Positions 7,338-15,897 of a stretch of 40,282 nt of DNA are shown piece by piece. The stretch covers positions 1 to 40,282 of the forward strand of contig CAYWGR010000027.1 in assembly GCA_964458015.1 (NCBI GenBank). The letters run 5' to 3'. Under the pieces are notes generated by a model. That model searched no databases, was not told where the DNA came from, and saw only the letters and a program-made list of their open reading frames with translations. Position numbers and translations under genes: made by a program. This stretch comes from CAYWGR01 sp964458015 (GTDB lineage: Bacteria; Planctomycetota; Planctomycetia; Pirellulales; Thermoguttaceae). Numbering within the stretch: position 1 is the first letter of the stretch; each line of letters opens with the position of its first letter.

Positions 7338-7667
7338 AACGATCTTCGGTTGCGTGGAAGAGGTATCGGCAGGAAAAACCACCGCCCTCGCTGGGGGTAC
7401 GCTGCCACGCCGATCAGCCTTTCACGGCCTTGGATTGAACAGCCATTATGAAGCCCGACCACCGGCGACCCGGCATAGTCTTCGGTATTTCAGTCGCAAA
7501 AACGCCAACAATCCATCCCACATCCGATATTCTGGTTCAGAAACAGGCCCTCTGCGCGACAAACCTTACCAAAGGCGGGCCTTGGGGAAACGACGAAACC
7601 CTTTTCGGATATTACGGCTCAATGCGGCATTTTTCATGCTTCGGGGGCGTTCTTTGCCCATAAACCG

Positions 7668-7697
7668 TTGACAGAACCTACCTCGCACCACGACAAT
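7668..7697 (+). promoter_or_regulatory. Promoter candidate for the ABC permease-ATPase operon
   Basis: A perfect TTGACA (7668-7673), an 18-base spacer and GACAAT (7692-7697, four of six). The longest open frame of the permease uses the TTG of this -35 box as its start, which argues that the true start is the later ATG at 7728. Confidence 0.5.
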
Positions 7698-7727
7698 GAC
7701 TCGGAAGACCCCCTGGCAGGAGCTGTC

Positions 7728-8858
7728 ATGCGATTTTATGCGTTTGTGTTAAAAAATGTCATCCGCCGCCGCGTTCGATCTTGCCTAACCGTTATCGGCA
7801 TGGCTGTCGCGGTGGGGGCGGTCGTGGCGTTGGTCGGCGTTTCGAGTAGTTCCATCCAAGCGTTTTTGTCGATCTACGACGCACAAAAAATCTCGGTCAT
7901 TGTGCAGCAGAAAGGCGCCAAGCAGCGGTTGACCAGCACGCTGCCCGAGAAATTAGGCGACGAAATCGCCAAAATACCGGGCGTCAAGCAGGTCAACACC
8001 GGGTTGGTCGATTACACGTCGCTGGAAGAGCTTGGGATCCATGCCCTGGTGGTGCAGGCCTGGATCGGCGACTCGGAGGCCATGAAAGCCCTGAACATTC
8101 TGCCGGGCGGACACTGGCTGACGGCCGCCGACCGGCACGGCGTTTTGCTGGGCGAGGAGTTGGCGCAGACCGTGAACAAGAAAGTCGGCGATAAGCTGCC
8201 GCTGTTCGACGACGGCGATTACACGGTGAAAGGGATCGTAAAAAGCCCCAACCCCTATGAGTCGAGCAGCATGTGGGTCTTGCTGCCGGCCCTGCAAAAG
8301 TTCATGGGCCGCGAGGGCCAGGTGACCGGCTATGCCATTGTGGTCGATAAGCCGGAGGATGCGGAGGTGGAGCGGATCTGCAAAGCCATCTCCGAGTTAG
8401 GCCCGAACGTCGAGGCAAAAAGCGTGCTGGAAACGGTTTCCACCACGACGGAAATCCAGTTTATTCGCGCCATGTCGTGGATCATCTCGGCCATCGCCAT
8501 CATCATCGGAGCGGTGGGCATGTTGAACACGATGATCATGTCGGTTTCGGAACGGACCAAGGAAATCGGCATTTTGCGGGCCATCGGTTGGCGGCAATCG
8601 CGCATCGTGCGGATGATTTTGACCGAGTCGGTGCTGTTGAGTCTTTGCGGCGGCATCATCGGCTCCGTGGCCGCCATGATATTCACGCCGCTTCTGGGAC
8701 GTCATCCGGCGGTTGCGGGACTTTTAGATCCTCGTATTTCGCCCGAGATCGTTGCAGCCGGCATTGCTATGGCCCTGTGCGTCGGATTACTGGGGGCGGC
8801 CTATCCGGCCTACCGAGGCGCACAACTTCTACCGACGGAGGCCCTCCGCCATGAATAA
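7728..8858 (+). CDS. ABC transporter permease, MacB/FtsX type
   Basis: 376-residue inner-membrane permease. One membrane helix near residues 20-42 (LTVIGMAVAVGAVVALVGVS) is followed by an extracytoplasmic MacB-like core domain and three C-terminal helices with the FtsX signature (MLNTMIMSVSERTKEIGILR). This topology fits the LolCDE/MacB exporter class, which couples ATP hydrolysis to movement in the periplasm instead of transport through a pore. The start at 7728 is chosen because AGGAG stands five bases upstream and a -35 box overlaps the longer frame's start. It overlaps the ATPase gene by eight bases, so translation is likely coupled. The substrate is unknown. Confidence 0.9.
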   Translation: MRFYAFVLKNVIRRRVRSCLTVIGMAVAVGAVVALVGVSSSSIQAFLSIYDAQKISVIVQQKGAKQRLTSTLPEKLGDEIAKIPGVKQVNTGLVDYTSLEELGIHALVVQAWIGDSEAMKALNILPGGHWLTAADRHGVLLGEELAQTVNKKVGDKLPLFDDGDYTVKGIVKSPNPYESSSMWVLLPALQKFMGREGQVTGYAIVVDKPEDAEVERICKAISELGPNVEAKSVLETVSTTTEIQFIRAMSWIISAIAIIIGAVGMLNTMIMSVSERTKEIGILRAIGWRQSRIVRMILTESVLLSLCGGIIGSVAAMIFTPLLGRHPAVAGLLDPRISPEIVAAGIAMALCVGLLGAAYPAYRGAQLLPTEALRHE

Positions 8859-9585
8859 CCGCAGCCGAGATCCTTACCTGTTCCGCACCGAGCATCTGTC
8901 GAAGCTCTATCCCGACGGGCAGGTCCATGCCGTCGAGGATGTGAACATCAGCATTCGACGCGGCGAATACGTGGCCATCATGGGCCCCAGCGGCAGCGGC
9001 AAATCAACGTTGCTGAATCTGCTGGGCGCGCTCGACAAGCCGACCTCGGGCGATGTCGTCTTCGACGGTCAGCCGTATTCCAAAACCCGCAGCCTCGATC
9101 GCATCCGGGTGCAGCAGTTCGGCTTCGTGTTTCAATCGTTCCATCTGCTGCCGATTTTGACATCGCTCGAAAACGTGCAGGTGCCGATGTTCGAGGGTTC
9201 GCTTTCGGCGTCCGCCCGCGTGAACAAGGCGAAGGAATTGCTAGACTTGGTCGGCATGGGCCATCGAGCCAACCATTTGCCGCAAAAACTTTCGGTCGGC
9301 GAGCGTCAGCGCGTGGCGATTGCCCGCTCGCTGGCCAACGATCCCATTGCCATGCTGGCCGACGAGCCCACCGGCAATCTCGATTCCGTATCGGCCGACG
9401 GCGTTTTCGAGCTATTCGCCCATCTGCATCACGAACTCGGGATGACCATCGTGCTGATTACGCACGACGAGGAATTCGGCCACCGCGCCCAGCGCACGAT
9501 CCGCATGCAGGACGGCCACGTCAAGACCGATATCACGAACGAGCACCGGCGGATCCGCACGCCCTTGCCGCCCTTCGCGGTGTAA
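8851..9585 (+). CDS. ABC transporter ATP-binding protein, MacB/LolD type
   Basis: 244-residue nucleotide-binding protein partnering the overlapping permease. Walker A is GPSGSGKST, the Q-loop lies in 'GFVFQSFHLLPILTSLENV', Walker B is 'AMLADEPTGNLD', and the switch His is in 'ITHDEEF'. The signature motif reads LSVGERQRVAIARSL instead of LSGGQ. The start at 8851 (MNNRSRDPYLF) is inside the end of the permease gene; a longer frame upstream only translates permease sequence. The ABC pair is followed by a hairpin at 9599-9614 and a convergent gene. Confidence 0.93.
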   Translation: MNNRSRDPYLFRTEHLSKLYPDGQVHAVEDVNISIRRGEYVAIMGPSGSGKSTLLNLLGALDKPTSGDVVFDGQPYSKTRSLDRIRVQQFGFVFQSFHLLPILTSLENVQVPMFEGSLSASARVNKAKELLDLVGMGHRANHLPQKLSVGERQRVAIARSLANDPIAMLADEPTGNLDSVSADGVFELFAHLHHELGMTIVLITHDEEFGHRAQRTIRMQDGHVKTDITNEHRRIRTPLPPFAV

Positions 9586-9598
9586 GAAATGAATCAGT

Positions 9599-9614
9599 CT
9601 TCTCTCGGGAGAAG
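9599..9614. terminator. Hairpin between convergent genes
   Basis: CTTCTC-TCGG-GAGAAG, a perfect six-base stem with a four-base loop, fills the 30-base gap between the ABC ATPase and the HAF-repeat gene. There is no T-run on either side, so termination strength is uncertain; it could serve both genes. Confidence 0.45.
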
Positions 9615-9615
9615 G

Positions 9616-10641
9616 TCAGGGGGTGGGCGTCAAAAGAAACGCACATCCCTGTCCTTTGGAATTGACGCCGGTTCCTGCGATTTGTCCCTTGTCGTTGATG
9701 GCGGTTGCTTCTTTCAAAACCCAACCTAAGCCCGGATCAATCAGTGTGTTCAAGTCGATCGTTTTCCCATCACTATAGAGAAACGCTCGCCAACAAGGAT
9801 TCAGATTATCCCCCGCTGCGATTCTTCCAACGACTTGCCCCTTGTTGTTAATTCCGAAGGCCCAACTGGCATCGCCGTCGAGTGTGCCGAGGTTGATCAT
9901 CTTTCCGCCGGTATAGAGAAAAGCGTGCATTCCACGATTTTCGGAGACGTAGGCACCTCCCACAACCTGTTCATTGGCGTTGATCGCGTAAGCCATACTG
10001 TACTTGCCGCCGAAAGTGCCTAGATCTCTTGTCGTTACCCCGTCGTAGAGAAACGCGTGGATGGGACCGTGTTCGACGGGAAAAGTATTTCCTACAATCT
10101 GACCTTTGGAATTGATGCCGTTTGCTCCATTGCCAGCCCCGCCAAGAATGGGGCCAAGGTCGGTCATCTTCCCGTTGCTAAAGAGGAAGGCATGATGATC
10201 CTCGGCCTCGTGCGTATGAGACCAGCCCACGACTTGTCCTTTATCGTTGATGCCTTTGGCCTCACTGCTTCTGCCACCAAGGGTGCCAAGATCGATCATC
10301 TTTCCATCAGTATAAAGGAATGCGTGCAAGTAGGCATTCCCTGTTATCCAAGAAGAGCCCACCACTTGGTTTTTATCATTGATGGCGTAGGCAGTGCTGG
10401 CCGCACCTCCAATGGTGCCCAAGTCGGTCATTTTTCCTTTGGAATAAAGGAAAGCATGCCCTCCGAAATCGCCACATCCCACCACATCCCCATTGGCGTT
10501 GATCCCGTAAGCTTTGCTGCCAGTAAGCTCACCAAGCGAGCCGAGGTCCATCACAATGTATCGCACTTGACCGAAAGCATTCCCAAGAAAAACCGCCGAT
10601 AATGAAAACACGACTGCAAAGGCAAACATACATTGCCTCAT
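9616..10641 (-). CDS. Secreted HAF-repeat protein
   Basis: 341 residues with a signal peptide (about 1-24, ending NAFG). The rest is six to seven repeats of about 44 residues with the pattern 'HAFLY..GKM.DLGTLGG..S.A.GIN..GQVVG', the HAF extracellular repeat family, expected to fold as a beta-propeller or similar. Function unknown; such proteins are common in secretomes of planctomycetes and some proteobacteria. AAAGGA precedes the ATG at a spacing of nine bases. It follows the giant beta-helix gene by 42 bases, suggesting co-transcription. No anchoring motif is seen at the C-terminus (ends FLLTPTP). Confidence 0.85.
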   Translation of the reverse strand: MRQCMFAFAVVFSLSAVFLGNAFGQVRYIVMDLGSLGELTGSKAYGINANGDVVGCGDFGGHAFLYSKGKMTDLGTIGGAASTAYAINDKNQVVGSSWITGNAYLHAFLYTDGKMIDLGTLGGRSSEAKGINDKGQVVGWSHTHEAEDHHAFLFSNGKMTDLGPILGGAGNGANGINSKGQIVGNTFPVEHGPIHAFLYDGVTTRDLGTFGGKYSMAYAINANEQVVGGAYVSENRGMHAFLYTGGKMINLGTLDGDASWAFGINNKGQVVGRIAAGDNLNPCWRAFLYSDGKTIDLNTLIDPGLGWVLKEATAINDKGQIAGTGVNSKGQGCAFLLTPTP

Positions 10642-10683
10642 TTCATGTTTCCTTTCGGAAATGAGTCTTTCACATCGCCGTCA

Positions 10684-13600
10684 TTACGCAAACACGGCAT
10701 CGACGATGTCGTCTTCGTCTGTCGACAGGATGCTGTCGTAGTCGATCAGCCAATCGGTTTTCGCCGCCGCGCCGACCGTGGCGAACACCATCGAAGCGGC
10801 CGAGGAGGCAACGGTCACGGTGAACTTGCCGGACGCGGTGCTCGACTTCTTCTGCGAGTCGGTCGCGGTAATGGCGTAGCTATGCGAACCGGCTTTCAGA
10901 ACGCCTGTGTAGGTGTAAGCAAACGTCGTACCGCTGCCTGATTGAGCAATGCCCGAGGTGATGGTCTTGCCGTCGATCGTCAGCTTGTAGCCGCTGATAC
11001 GGTCGATGTCATAGGCATTCCAAGCGATGGTCGTCTTGACGGTCGTGGCCGTAATTTTTACGCCGGAGATCGTCGGCACGGTGGCGGCGACCGTGAACGA
11101 ACCTTTCGTCTGCTTGGCAGATGCCGAAACAACGGCGGCATCCGTCGCGTCGATCGTGTAGGTATGCTTGCCGGCGGTTAGTTTTCCCGCATACGTATAA
11201 TTGATCGTTGCCCCGCTGCCCGACTGTGTAATGCCCGAGGTCATCTTGACGCCGTCGATCCTCAACGTTGTGGACTTGACCTTGTCGTAGTCGTAGACCG
11301 TCCAGGCGATCACCGTATTGTCGCCCGAGGTTTTCGCGGTGACTTTCACGTTCTTAATGGTCGGCGTGGTGGGCGTCACCTTCAACGAGCCGGAATACGG
11401 AACAGCCGCTTTGCCCGTGGCATCGACGGCCGTGATCTTGAACGTATGCGGGCCGGCGGTCAACATGCCGGAATAGACAAAGTTGGCCGAGGTTGCGCTG
11501 CCCGACTTCCGGGCGATTGTAATGGCGGCGCCGCCGTCGATCGACACTTGAACTTTACCGACGCCGTCGATGTCAGCCACCGTCCAGGAGATGGTCGTTG
11601 CTTTATCCGACGTCGTGGCCTTGGTTGAAACCTTGGAGATGACGGGCGTCGTGGCCGCGACGGTGAAGGTATCGGTATAGCTGCTTTTTTGACCCTTGGA
11701 ATCCGTGCCGGTGATGGTGTAGGTGTGTTTTCCCGCCGTCAAGACACCGGCATAGGAGAAGGTAGCCGTCGTCTTGCCGGTCGATTTTTGGGTGACGGAC
11801 ACCGCCTTGCCGTCGATGGTCAAGGTGGCCTTGCCCAAGGTATTGCTGCCGCCCGCCTCATTCCACGTAATCGTTGTTTTGTCGGCGGATGTTTTCGCGG
11901 TTACCACGATTTTGGAAATCGCCGGATGCGTGGAAACGGTCATGATCGATGTCGCGCTGAAACCTTCGTTGCCGGCCGCGTCGCTAACGTGGGTGCGCAG
12001 GCGGTAGGTTCCATCCGGGATGGTCGGAGTCGTAACGGCCAATTTGCCGCCCGAGAGCACTCCCACAACATAGCTGCGGATATCCACCACATCGGTAAAA
12101 TCGCCGTCGTTATTCACATCGACGTCCAAATACGCGGTTGTTCCATCGGCCACGCCCGAGCCGGAATCCGTCGCGGTGCCCGAGCCGGAAAGCATGGAGA
12201 CGTTGACCAATCTCGACACCGACAAGGTGACGGTCGGGGCGGTGTGGTCGACAAGAAACGTTTTACTGGTTGCCTCAGGAGCCAGATTCCCTGCGGCATC
12301 GGTTGCCGTGCCGGCAGCAACGGTTATACCCAGGGTTCCATCACCTGTAATATTACTGATTGTAACCGTGTATGTTGTGCCGGATCCCAAGAGACCGACG
12401 GTTCCAGTAGCCGTGCCGGTTGTGTTTAACGTAATGTCGGCCAGTGCGAGCGTGCTCGTATTGAAATAGGCATCGGCATAAGTGATGGTATAGGTTACCG
12501 CATCGTGCGCTGTTATGTTCCTCGAAGGGCTGCTGATCGTCACGATGGGAGCGATGTCATCGGCAACAACTTCCAAGGTAACATTATCAGCGTTGATTTC
12601 CTCTAAAAAGAATAACGATCCTTCAGGAGTGGGTACATTGGCCGTTGAGAAATCTCCGGAAACACCGGCGAACGTCATAGGCTTATAGGTGTCCGGGCCA
12701 GCAGGATGATAATCATCGGCTAAGACGACGTCTAACGTACCATCCAAAGCAGCCGTGCCCGTGATGTTCAAGCGCCCAAACAATCCGCTGCTCGATGCAC
12801 CGCCGATCTGCGTGGTCAAGGCGGCGTTGTCGGTTTGCGTGTAGTTCCCGCCGACACTGATAGCACTGCCCAAACCCACGGTCAAGCTACCACAGTTGAG
12901 CAAGTCGCCCACGGTAGTCAATGTGGCGCCGTCGAGCACGCCAAGGCTGCCGGTAGCTTCGATGCGGGCTAGCGATGCGAGGTTGGTGAATGTTGCACCG
13001 GCACCAGACAAGGTGACATCTGCGCCGATGCTCGTCAAATTGCCGACACTGCTAATACGTAGTGTTGAACTGTTCTGAACGTTCCATGTGCCTCCGGTGA
13101 GTGCGTTGTCGGAAACCTGCGCCACAACGCCATAAATATCCAGCATGCCTGAATCAACTTCGACATTGCCAATGTTGTCGACTGCGGCCTGAATGATGAC
13201 AGATTCAGTACCAGCCGACTTTTTCAGCATACCAAGATTTGTGAATGTCCCACCCCAAAGATCAGCAGCGCCTTGGAAGTCGTATATGCCCTTTGTATTG
13301 TTGCGCAGAATGTAGAGCACATTCAGACTACAATCTTTTTGGAAAATCGTACCTTGATTATCGAGTTCAAGAAACCCGTCGAGATATTTACTCCCGTAAG
13401 CTCCAAGAGTCATGTAGCCAGTGTTGGTCAAAATGGCGGGGGCAGCGGAAGTAGCTGAGGTATCTGCTTGGATATGACCTTCTTTCCATTGAAAGAGGCC
13501 CTCAGTAAAATTAAACGTAGCACCGGCATTCCCGATGACAAGAGCCTTAGTACTGCCCCCCCCAAATATCACATTTCCTGCACCGGTGCCGTTATACACG

Positions 13601-15420
13601 CCGGTCCAAGTTCCCGGATTGATCAGTTGTAAGGTCGCTCCCGAGTCAACAGCAATGGTGGCACCCGTACTCACACTATCGCTAGCATTGTTGATTATCA
13701 GAGTACCCGACTCAACATCGATCGTTCCACCTTCGTTGTTGAAGATCGATGCAATCGTAACTGTCGAACTACCTGCAGACACGCGAACAGTCCCACGATT
13801 TGTGAATGGTCCTATACCCGAAATGGAGGCATTGCCCTCGATATTATAGTGACCATTCGTATTGTTCAGCAGCAGCATACCATAGAAACGAAAATGACTG
13901 TTCCTCTGGCTGATTGTACCTTGATTGTCAACTATGAGATAATTAGGAACGCATATATCCTCACCGACTCCGAGGAATGTCATATAGCCAATATTTGTTA
14001 GGACCGATAGGGAATCTACCTCGATAAGCCCCTTTTGCCATTGGAAGAGTCCCTCGGAAAAATTGAAAACGGCTCCGCCATCGCCAATTGTAAGCCTCCC
14101 CTGTAGAACCACGCTGCCTGTACCCGTACCATTGTACGTACCAGTCCAGGTTGCACCATAAGCTATGAGCAATGTAGCCCCAGAATCAACATGGATGTTA
14201 GCGCCGGTGCTTATGCCATCAAATACCAAGGTGCCTGATCTCACATCAACTGTTCCACCTAGGTTGTAGATTCCGCAAGAGATATAGGATGTGGATGTTC
14301 CGGAAGATTTTAGAAGGGTGCCATAATTTGTGAATAAATTACCGCTTGTGGATAAGTCACGCAAAACAGCCCCATCCCCGGCAAAATCAAAAATACCATC
14401 CGCGGCAACCGTCACCGTAGAATATGGTTCTACATAGAGATTGCCGGTAATGGACATCTTGCCGTTGGCGATAGTCAAATTTCCTGCATAGAGGTAAACG
14501 TCGGCGATATTGCTCAAGCTATTGGTAATTACAGCGTCATTCCCGATGTTATACTCACCACCATAACAATAAATACTTCTACCGTAGGAGCTTGCATTGT
14601 TTCCAGAGAGAGTGCCTCCGAAAATCGACAACGTACCTATGTTGTAGATGCCTCCGCCCGTGGTTGCCGAATTATTGGATATTGTATTGTTTGTAAGCAA
14701 CAACGTACCGCCACTGTTATAAATGCCCGCACCATTGGTTGCTGAGTTGTTCGAAATGACACAGGCAGTGAGCGTTGATGTACCGACTTTGCTCCAGATG
14801 CCGCCGCCATTTTCAGCGGAATTATTGGAGAGAGTGCAATTGGTAAGTGTCGCATTGACACCATTGTTGCAGAGAGCTCCGCCATTGCGACCGTGATTAT
14901 CTAAGAGGAGACAGGCCGTAAGGGTCAACGTACCTCCGTTGTTGTAAATGCCGCCGCCATAATCGTTCGCGTAGCCTCTACTAATCGATAGCCCGGAGAT
15001 TTCCGCACTTGCATTCGTGGCAATATAAAACACTCGCGATAAATAGTTACCATCAACAACAACATTTGTTGTGCCAAGGTTTTTGATAGTGGTTGTGCCA
15101 CCTACAGATGTATCAGTAATGTTCAACTGGCCGCTCGTCAGTCGAACTGTTTGGCCTGCCAAGGCGGCGGAGATTTCAACGGTGTCCGCACCAACAGTCT
15201 GGTTGGCTTGCGTAATAGCCCAACGAAGGCTGCCGTCACCCGAGTCATTCGTATTGGTTACCGCAAACACCGCCAGCAGCGTTCGGTTTTCCAGCGGTTC
15301 GAGCCGCAAAGCACGGCTGAAGACGTCACGACGTAATTTTCCCGACGCAGAAACGCCGCCCCGTTGCTTGGAACTGGAATTCGCCTTCCGCTTTGAAAAC
15401 GATGGGAAAAAGAACGACAT
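10684..15420 (-). CDS. Giant secreted LEPR-XLL beta-helix / Ig-like repeat protein
   Basis: 1578 residues. A basic N-terminus is followed by LEPLENRTLL at residues 40-49, the planctomycete LEPR-XLL element found on many large exported proteins, then 'VTNTNDSGDGSLRWAITQAN', the usual lead into parallel beta-helix domains. Residues to about 950 are Asn/Gly/Ser-rich beta-helix repeats, including 'NNSATNGAGIYN'-type rungs and three large copies of a 'GTIDVESGTL...GATWTGTYNGTG' unit. Then come Ig-like domains and four tandem copies (about 90 residues each, DNA about 10800-11930) with 'T.AKTS...TTI.W...D.......L.IDG'. Probably an adhesin or wall protein. The start at 15420 has AAGGA eight bases upstream; a longer frame to 15519 runs into the promoter. 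No dockerin or sorting signal seen. Confidence 0.85.
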   Translation of the reverse strand: MSFFFPSFSKRKANSSSKQRGGVSASGKLRRDVFSRALRLEPLENRTLLAVFAVTNTNDSGDGSLRWAITQANQTVGADTVEISAALAGQTVRLTSGQLNITDTSVGGTTTIKNLGTTNVVVDGNYLSRVFYIATNASAEISGLSISRGYANDYGGGIYNNGGTLTLTACLLLDNHGRNGGALCNNGVNATLTNCTLSNNSAENGGGIWSKVGTSTLTACVISNNSATNGAGIYNSGGTLLLTNNTISNNSATTGGGIYNIGTLSIFGGTLSGNNASSYGRSIYCYGGEYNIGNDAVITNSLSNIADVYLYAGNLTIANGKMSITGNLYVEPYSTVTVAADGIFDFAGDGAVLRDLSTSGNLFTNYGTLLKSSGTSTSYISCGIYNLGGTVDVRSGTLVFDGISTGANIHVDSGATLLIAYGATWTGTYNGTGTGSVVLQGRLTIGDGGAVFNFSEGLFQWQKGLIEVDSLSVLTNIGYMTFLGVGEDICVPNYLIVDNQGTISQRNSHFRFYGMLLLNNTNGHYNIEGNASISGIGPFTNRGTVRVSAGSSTVTIASIFNNEGGTIDVESGTLIINNASDSVSTGATIAVDSGATLQLINPGTWTGVYNGTGAGNVIFGGGSTKALVIGNAGATFNFTEGLFQWKEGHIQADTSATSAAPAILTNTGYMTLGAYGSKYLDGFLELDNQGTIFQKDCSLNVLYILRNNTKGIYDFQGAADLWGGTFTNLGMLKKSAGTESVIIQAAVDNIGNVEVDSGMLDIYGVVAQVSDNALTGGTWNVQNSSTLRISSVGNLTSIGADVTLSGAGATFTNLASLARIEATGSLGVLDGATLTTVGDLLNCGSLTVGLGSAISVGGNYTQTDNAALTTQIGGASSSGLFGRLNITGTAALDGTLDVVLADDYHPAGPDTYKPMTFAGVSGDFSTANVPTPEGSLFFLEEINADNVTLEVVADDIAPIVTISSPSRNITAHDAVTYTITYADAYFNTSTLALADITLNTTGTATGTVGLLGSGTTYTVTISNITGDGTLGITVAAGTATDAAGNLAPEATSKTFLVDHTAPTVTLSVSRLVNVSMLSGSGTATDSGSGVADGTTAYLDVDVNNDGDFTDVVDIRSYVVGVLSGGKLAVTTPTIPDGTYRLRTHVSDAAGNEGFSATSIMTVSTHPAISKIVVTAKTSADKTTITWNEAGGSNTLGKATLTIDGKAVSVTQKSTGKTTATFSYAGVLTAGKHTYTITGTDSKGQKSSYTDTFTVAATTPVISKVSTKATTSDKATTISWTVADIDGVGKVQVSIDGGAAITIARKSGSATSANFVYSGMLTAGPHTFKITAVDATGKAAVPYSGSLKVTPTTPTIKNVKVTAKTSGDNTVIAWTVYDYDKVKSTTLRIDGVKMTSGITQSGSGATINYTYAGKLTAGKHTYTIDATDAAVVSASAKQTKGSFTVAATVPTISGVKITATTVKTTIAWNAYDIDRISGYKLTIDGKTITSGIAQSGSGTTFAYTYTGVLKAGSHSYAITATDSQKKSSTASGKFTVTVASSAASMVFATVGAAAKTDWLIDYDSILSTDEDDIVDAVFA

Positions 15421-15521
15421 GGCGTTGATCCTTCGAGGTCTGACAACGTGTTTGACATAAGCCCCAATGAGACGTCCACCAAAGAGCGGCGAGACGCAAC
15501 CATCGGCAATCCCAGCCAAGC

Positions 15522-15550
15522 AGAATATCCCATGCGAAAAATCGGGTCAA
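15522..15550 (-). promoter_or_regulatory. Promoter candidate for the beta-helix giant
   Basis: Reverse strand: TTGACC (15545-15550), exactly 17 bases, TATTCT (15522-15527). Transcription would start near 15514, about 95 bases upstream of the start codon at 15420. It shows that this gene can be transcribed apart from the upstream SdrD-like gene. Confidence 0.5.
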
Positions 15551-15785
15551 CCATCCCCACCCGCGCAATTACGCAGGTTTAACACAAAGCAGCTCTACAA
15601 TGGGGTTTTTGTGCACAAGATTTGGCACATAAGAGGGGAAACATCCCGTCTCAATGCCGAGCCATCACCGAATGGATTCCCCGGAGGTCGCCATTCACTT
15701 GCCCAGAGAAACGCTGTCGTTCAACAGCATTACGGGTGATGTCCCCATGAAAAGAAGCATCGTCGTAAAACGAAAAATGCCCTCT

Positions 15786-15815
15786 CCATGCGTCAGACAA
15801 AAAATCGACGCATGG
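15786..15815. terminator. Hairpin downstream of the SdrD-B-like gene
   Basis: Perfect nine-base arms CCATGCGTC and GACGCATGG with a 12-base A-rich loop. It is about 85 bases beyond the upstream gene's stop; a terminator or a leader hairpin are both possible. Confidence 0.35.
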
Positions 15816-15897
15816 CGTTCCACGCTTTGAGCGCACAACAGCCTTGCCCTTGTGTCAAAGGGCATGACATGTTAGCTCGTTGTGAGTCACGACAAGT

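Larger units (their letters stand above)
7281..7727. other. Divergent intergenic region between rpmI and the ABC permease
   Basis: No supported gene; overlapping short frames on the plus strand have no homology-like features. It holds a -10 candidate for rpmI (7332-7337) and a promoter candidate for the permease (7668-7697). No inverted or tandem repeats were noticed, in contrast to the other long spacers. Confidence 0.6.
15421..15897. other. Intergenic region between the two giant surface-protein genes
   Basis: No gene. It carries a promoter candidate (15522-15550), a perfect nine-base-stem hairpin (15786-15815, CCATGCGTC / GACGCATGG) and a six-base-stem hairpin (15846-15863, GCCCTT / AAGGGC) 35 bases beyond the stop of the upstream gene, which may end its transcript. 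Confidence 0.6.

Noticed and set aside
7354..7671. 105-residue plus-strand frame between rpmI and the ABC permease
   Set aside because: No start signal, no protein-like domains, and it overlaps the -10 of the rpmI promoter region; appears to be a chance frame.
7668..7727. TTG start at 7668 of the ABC permease
   Set aside because: The TTG is part of a perfect TTGACA -35 box and there is a good SD before the ATG at 7728.
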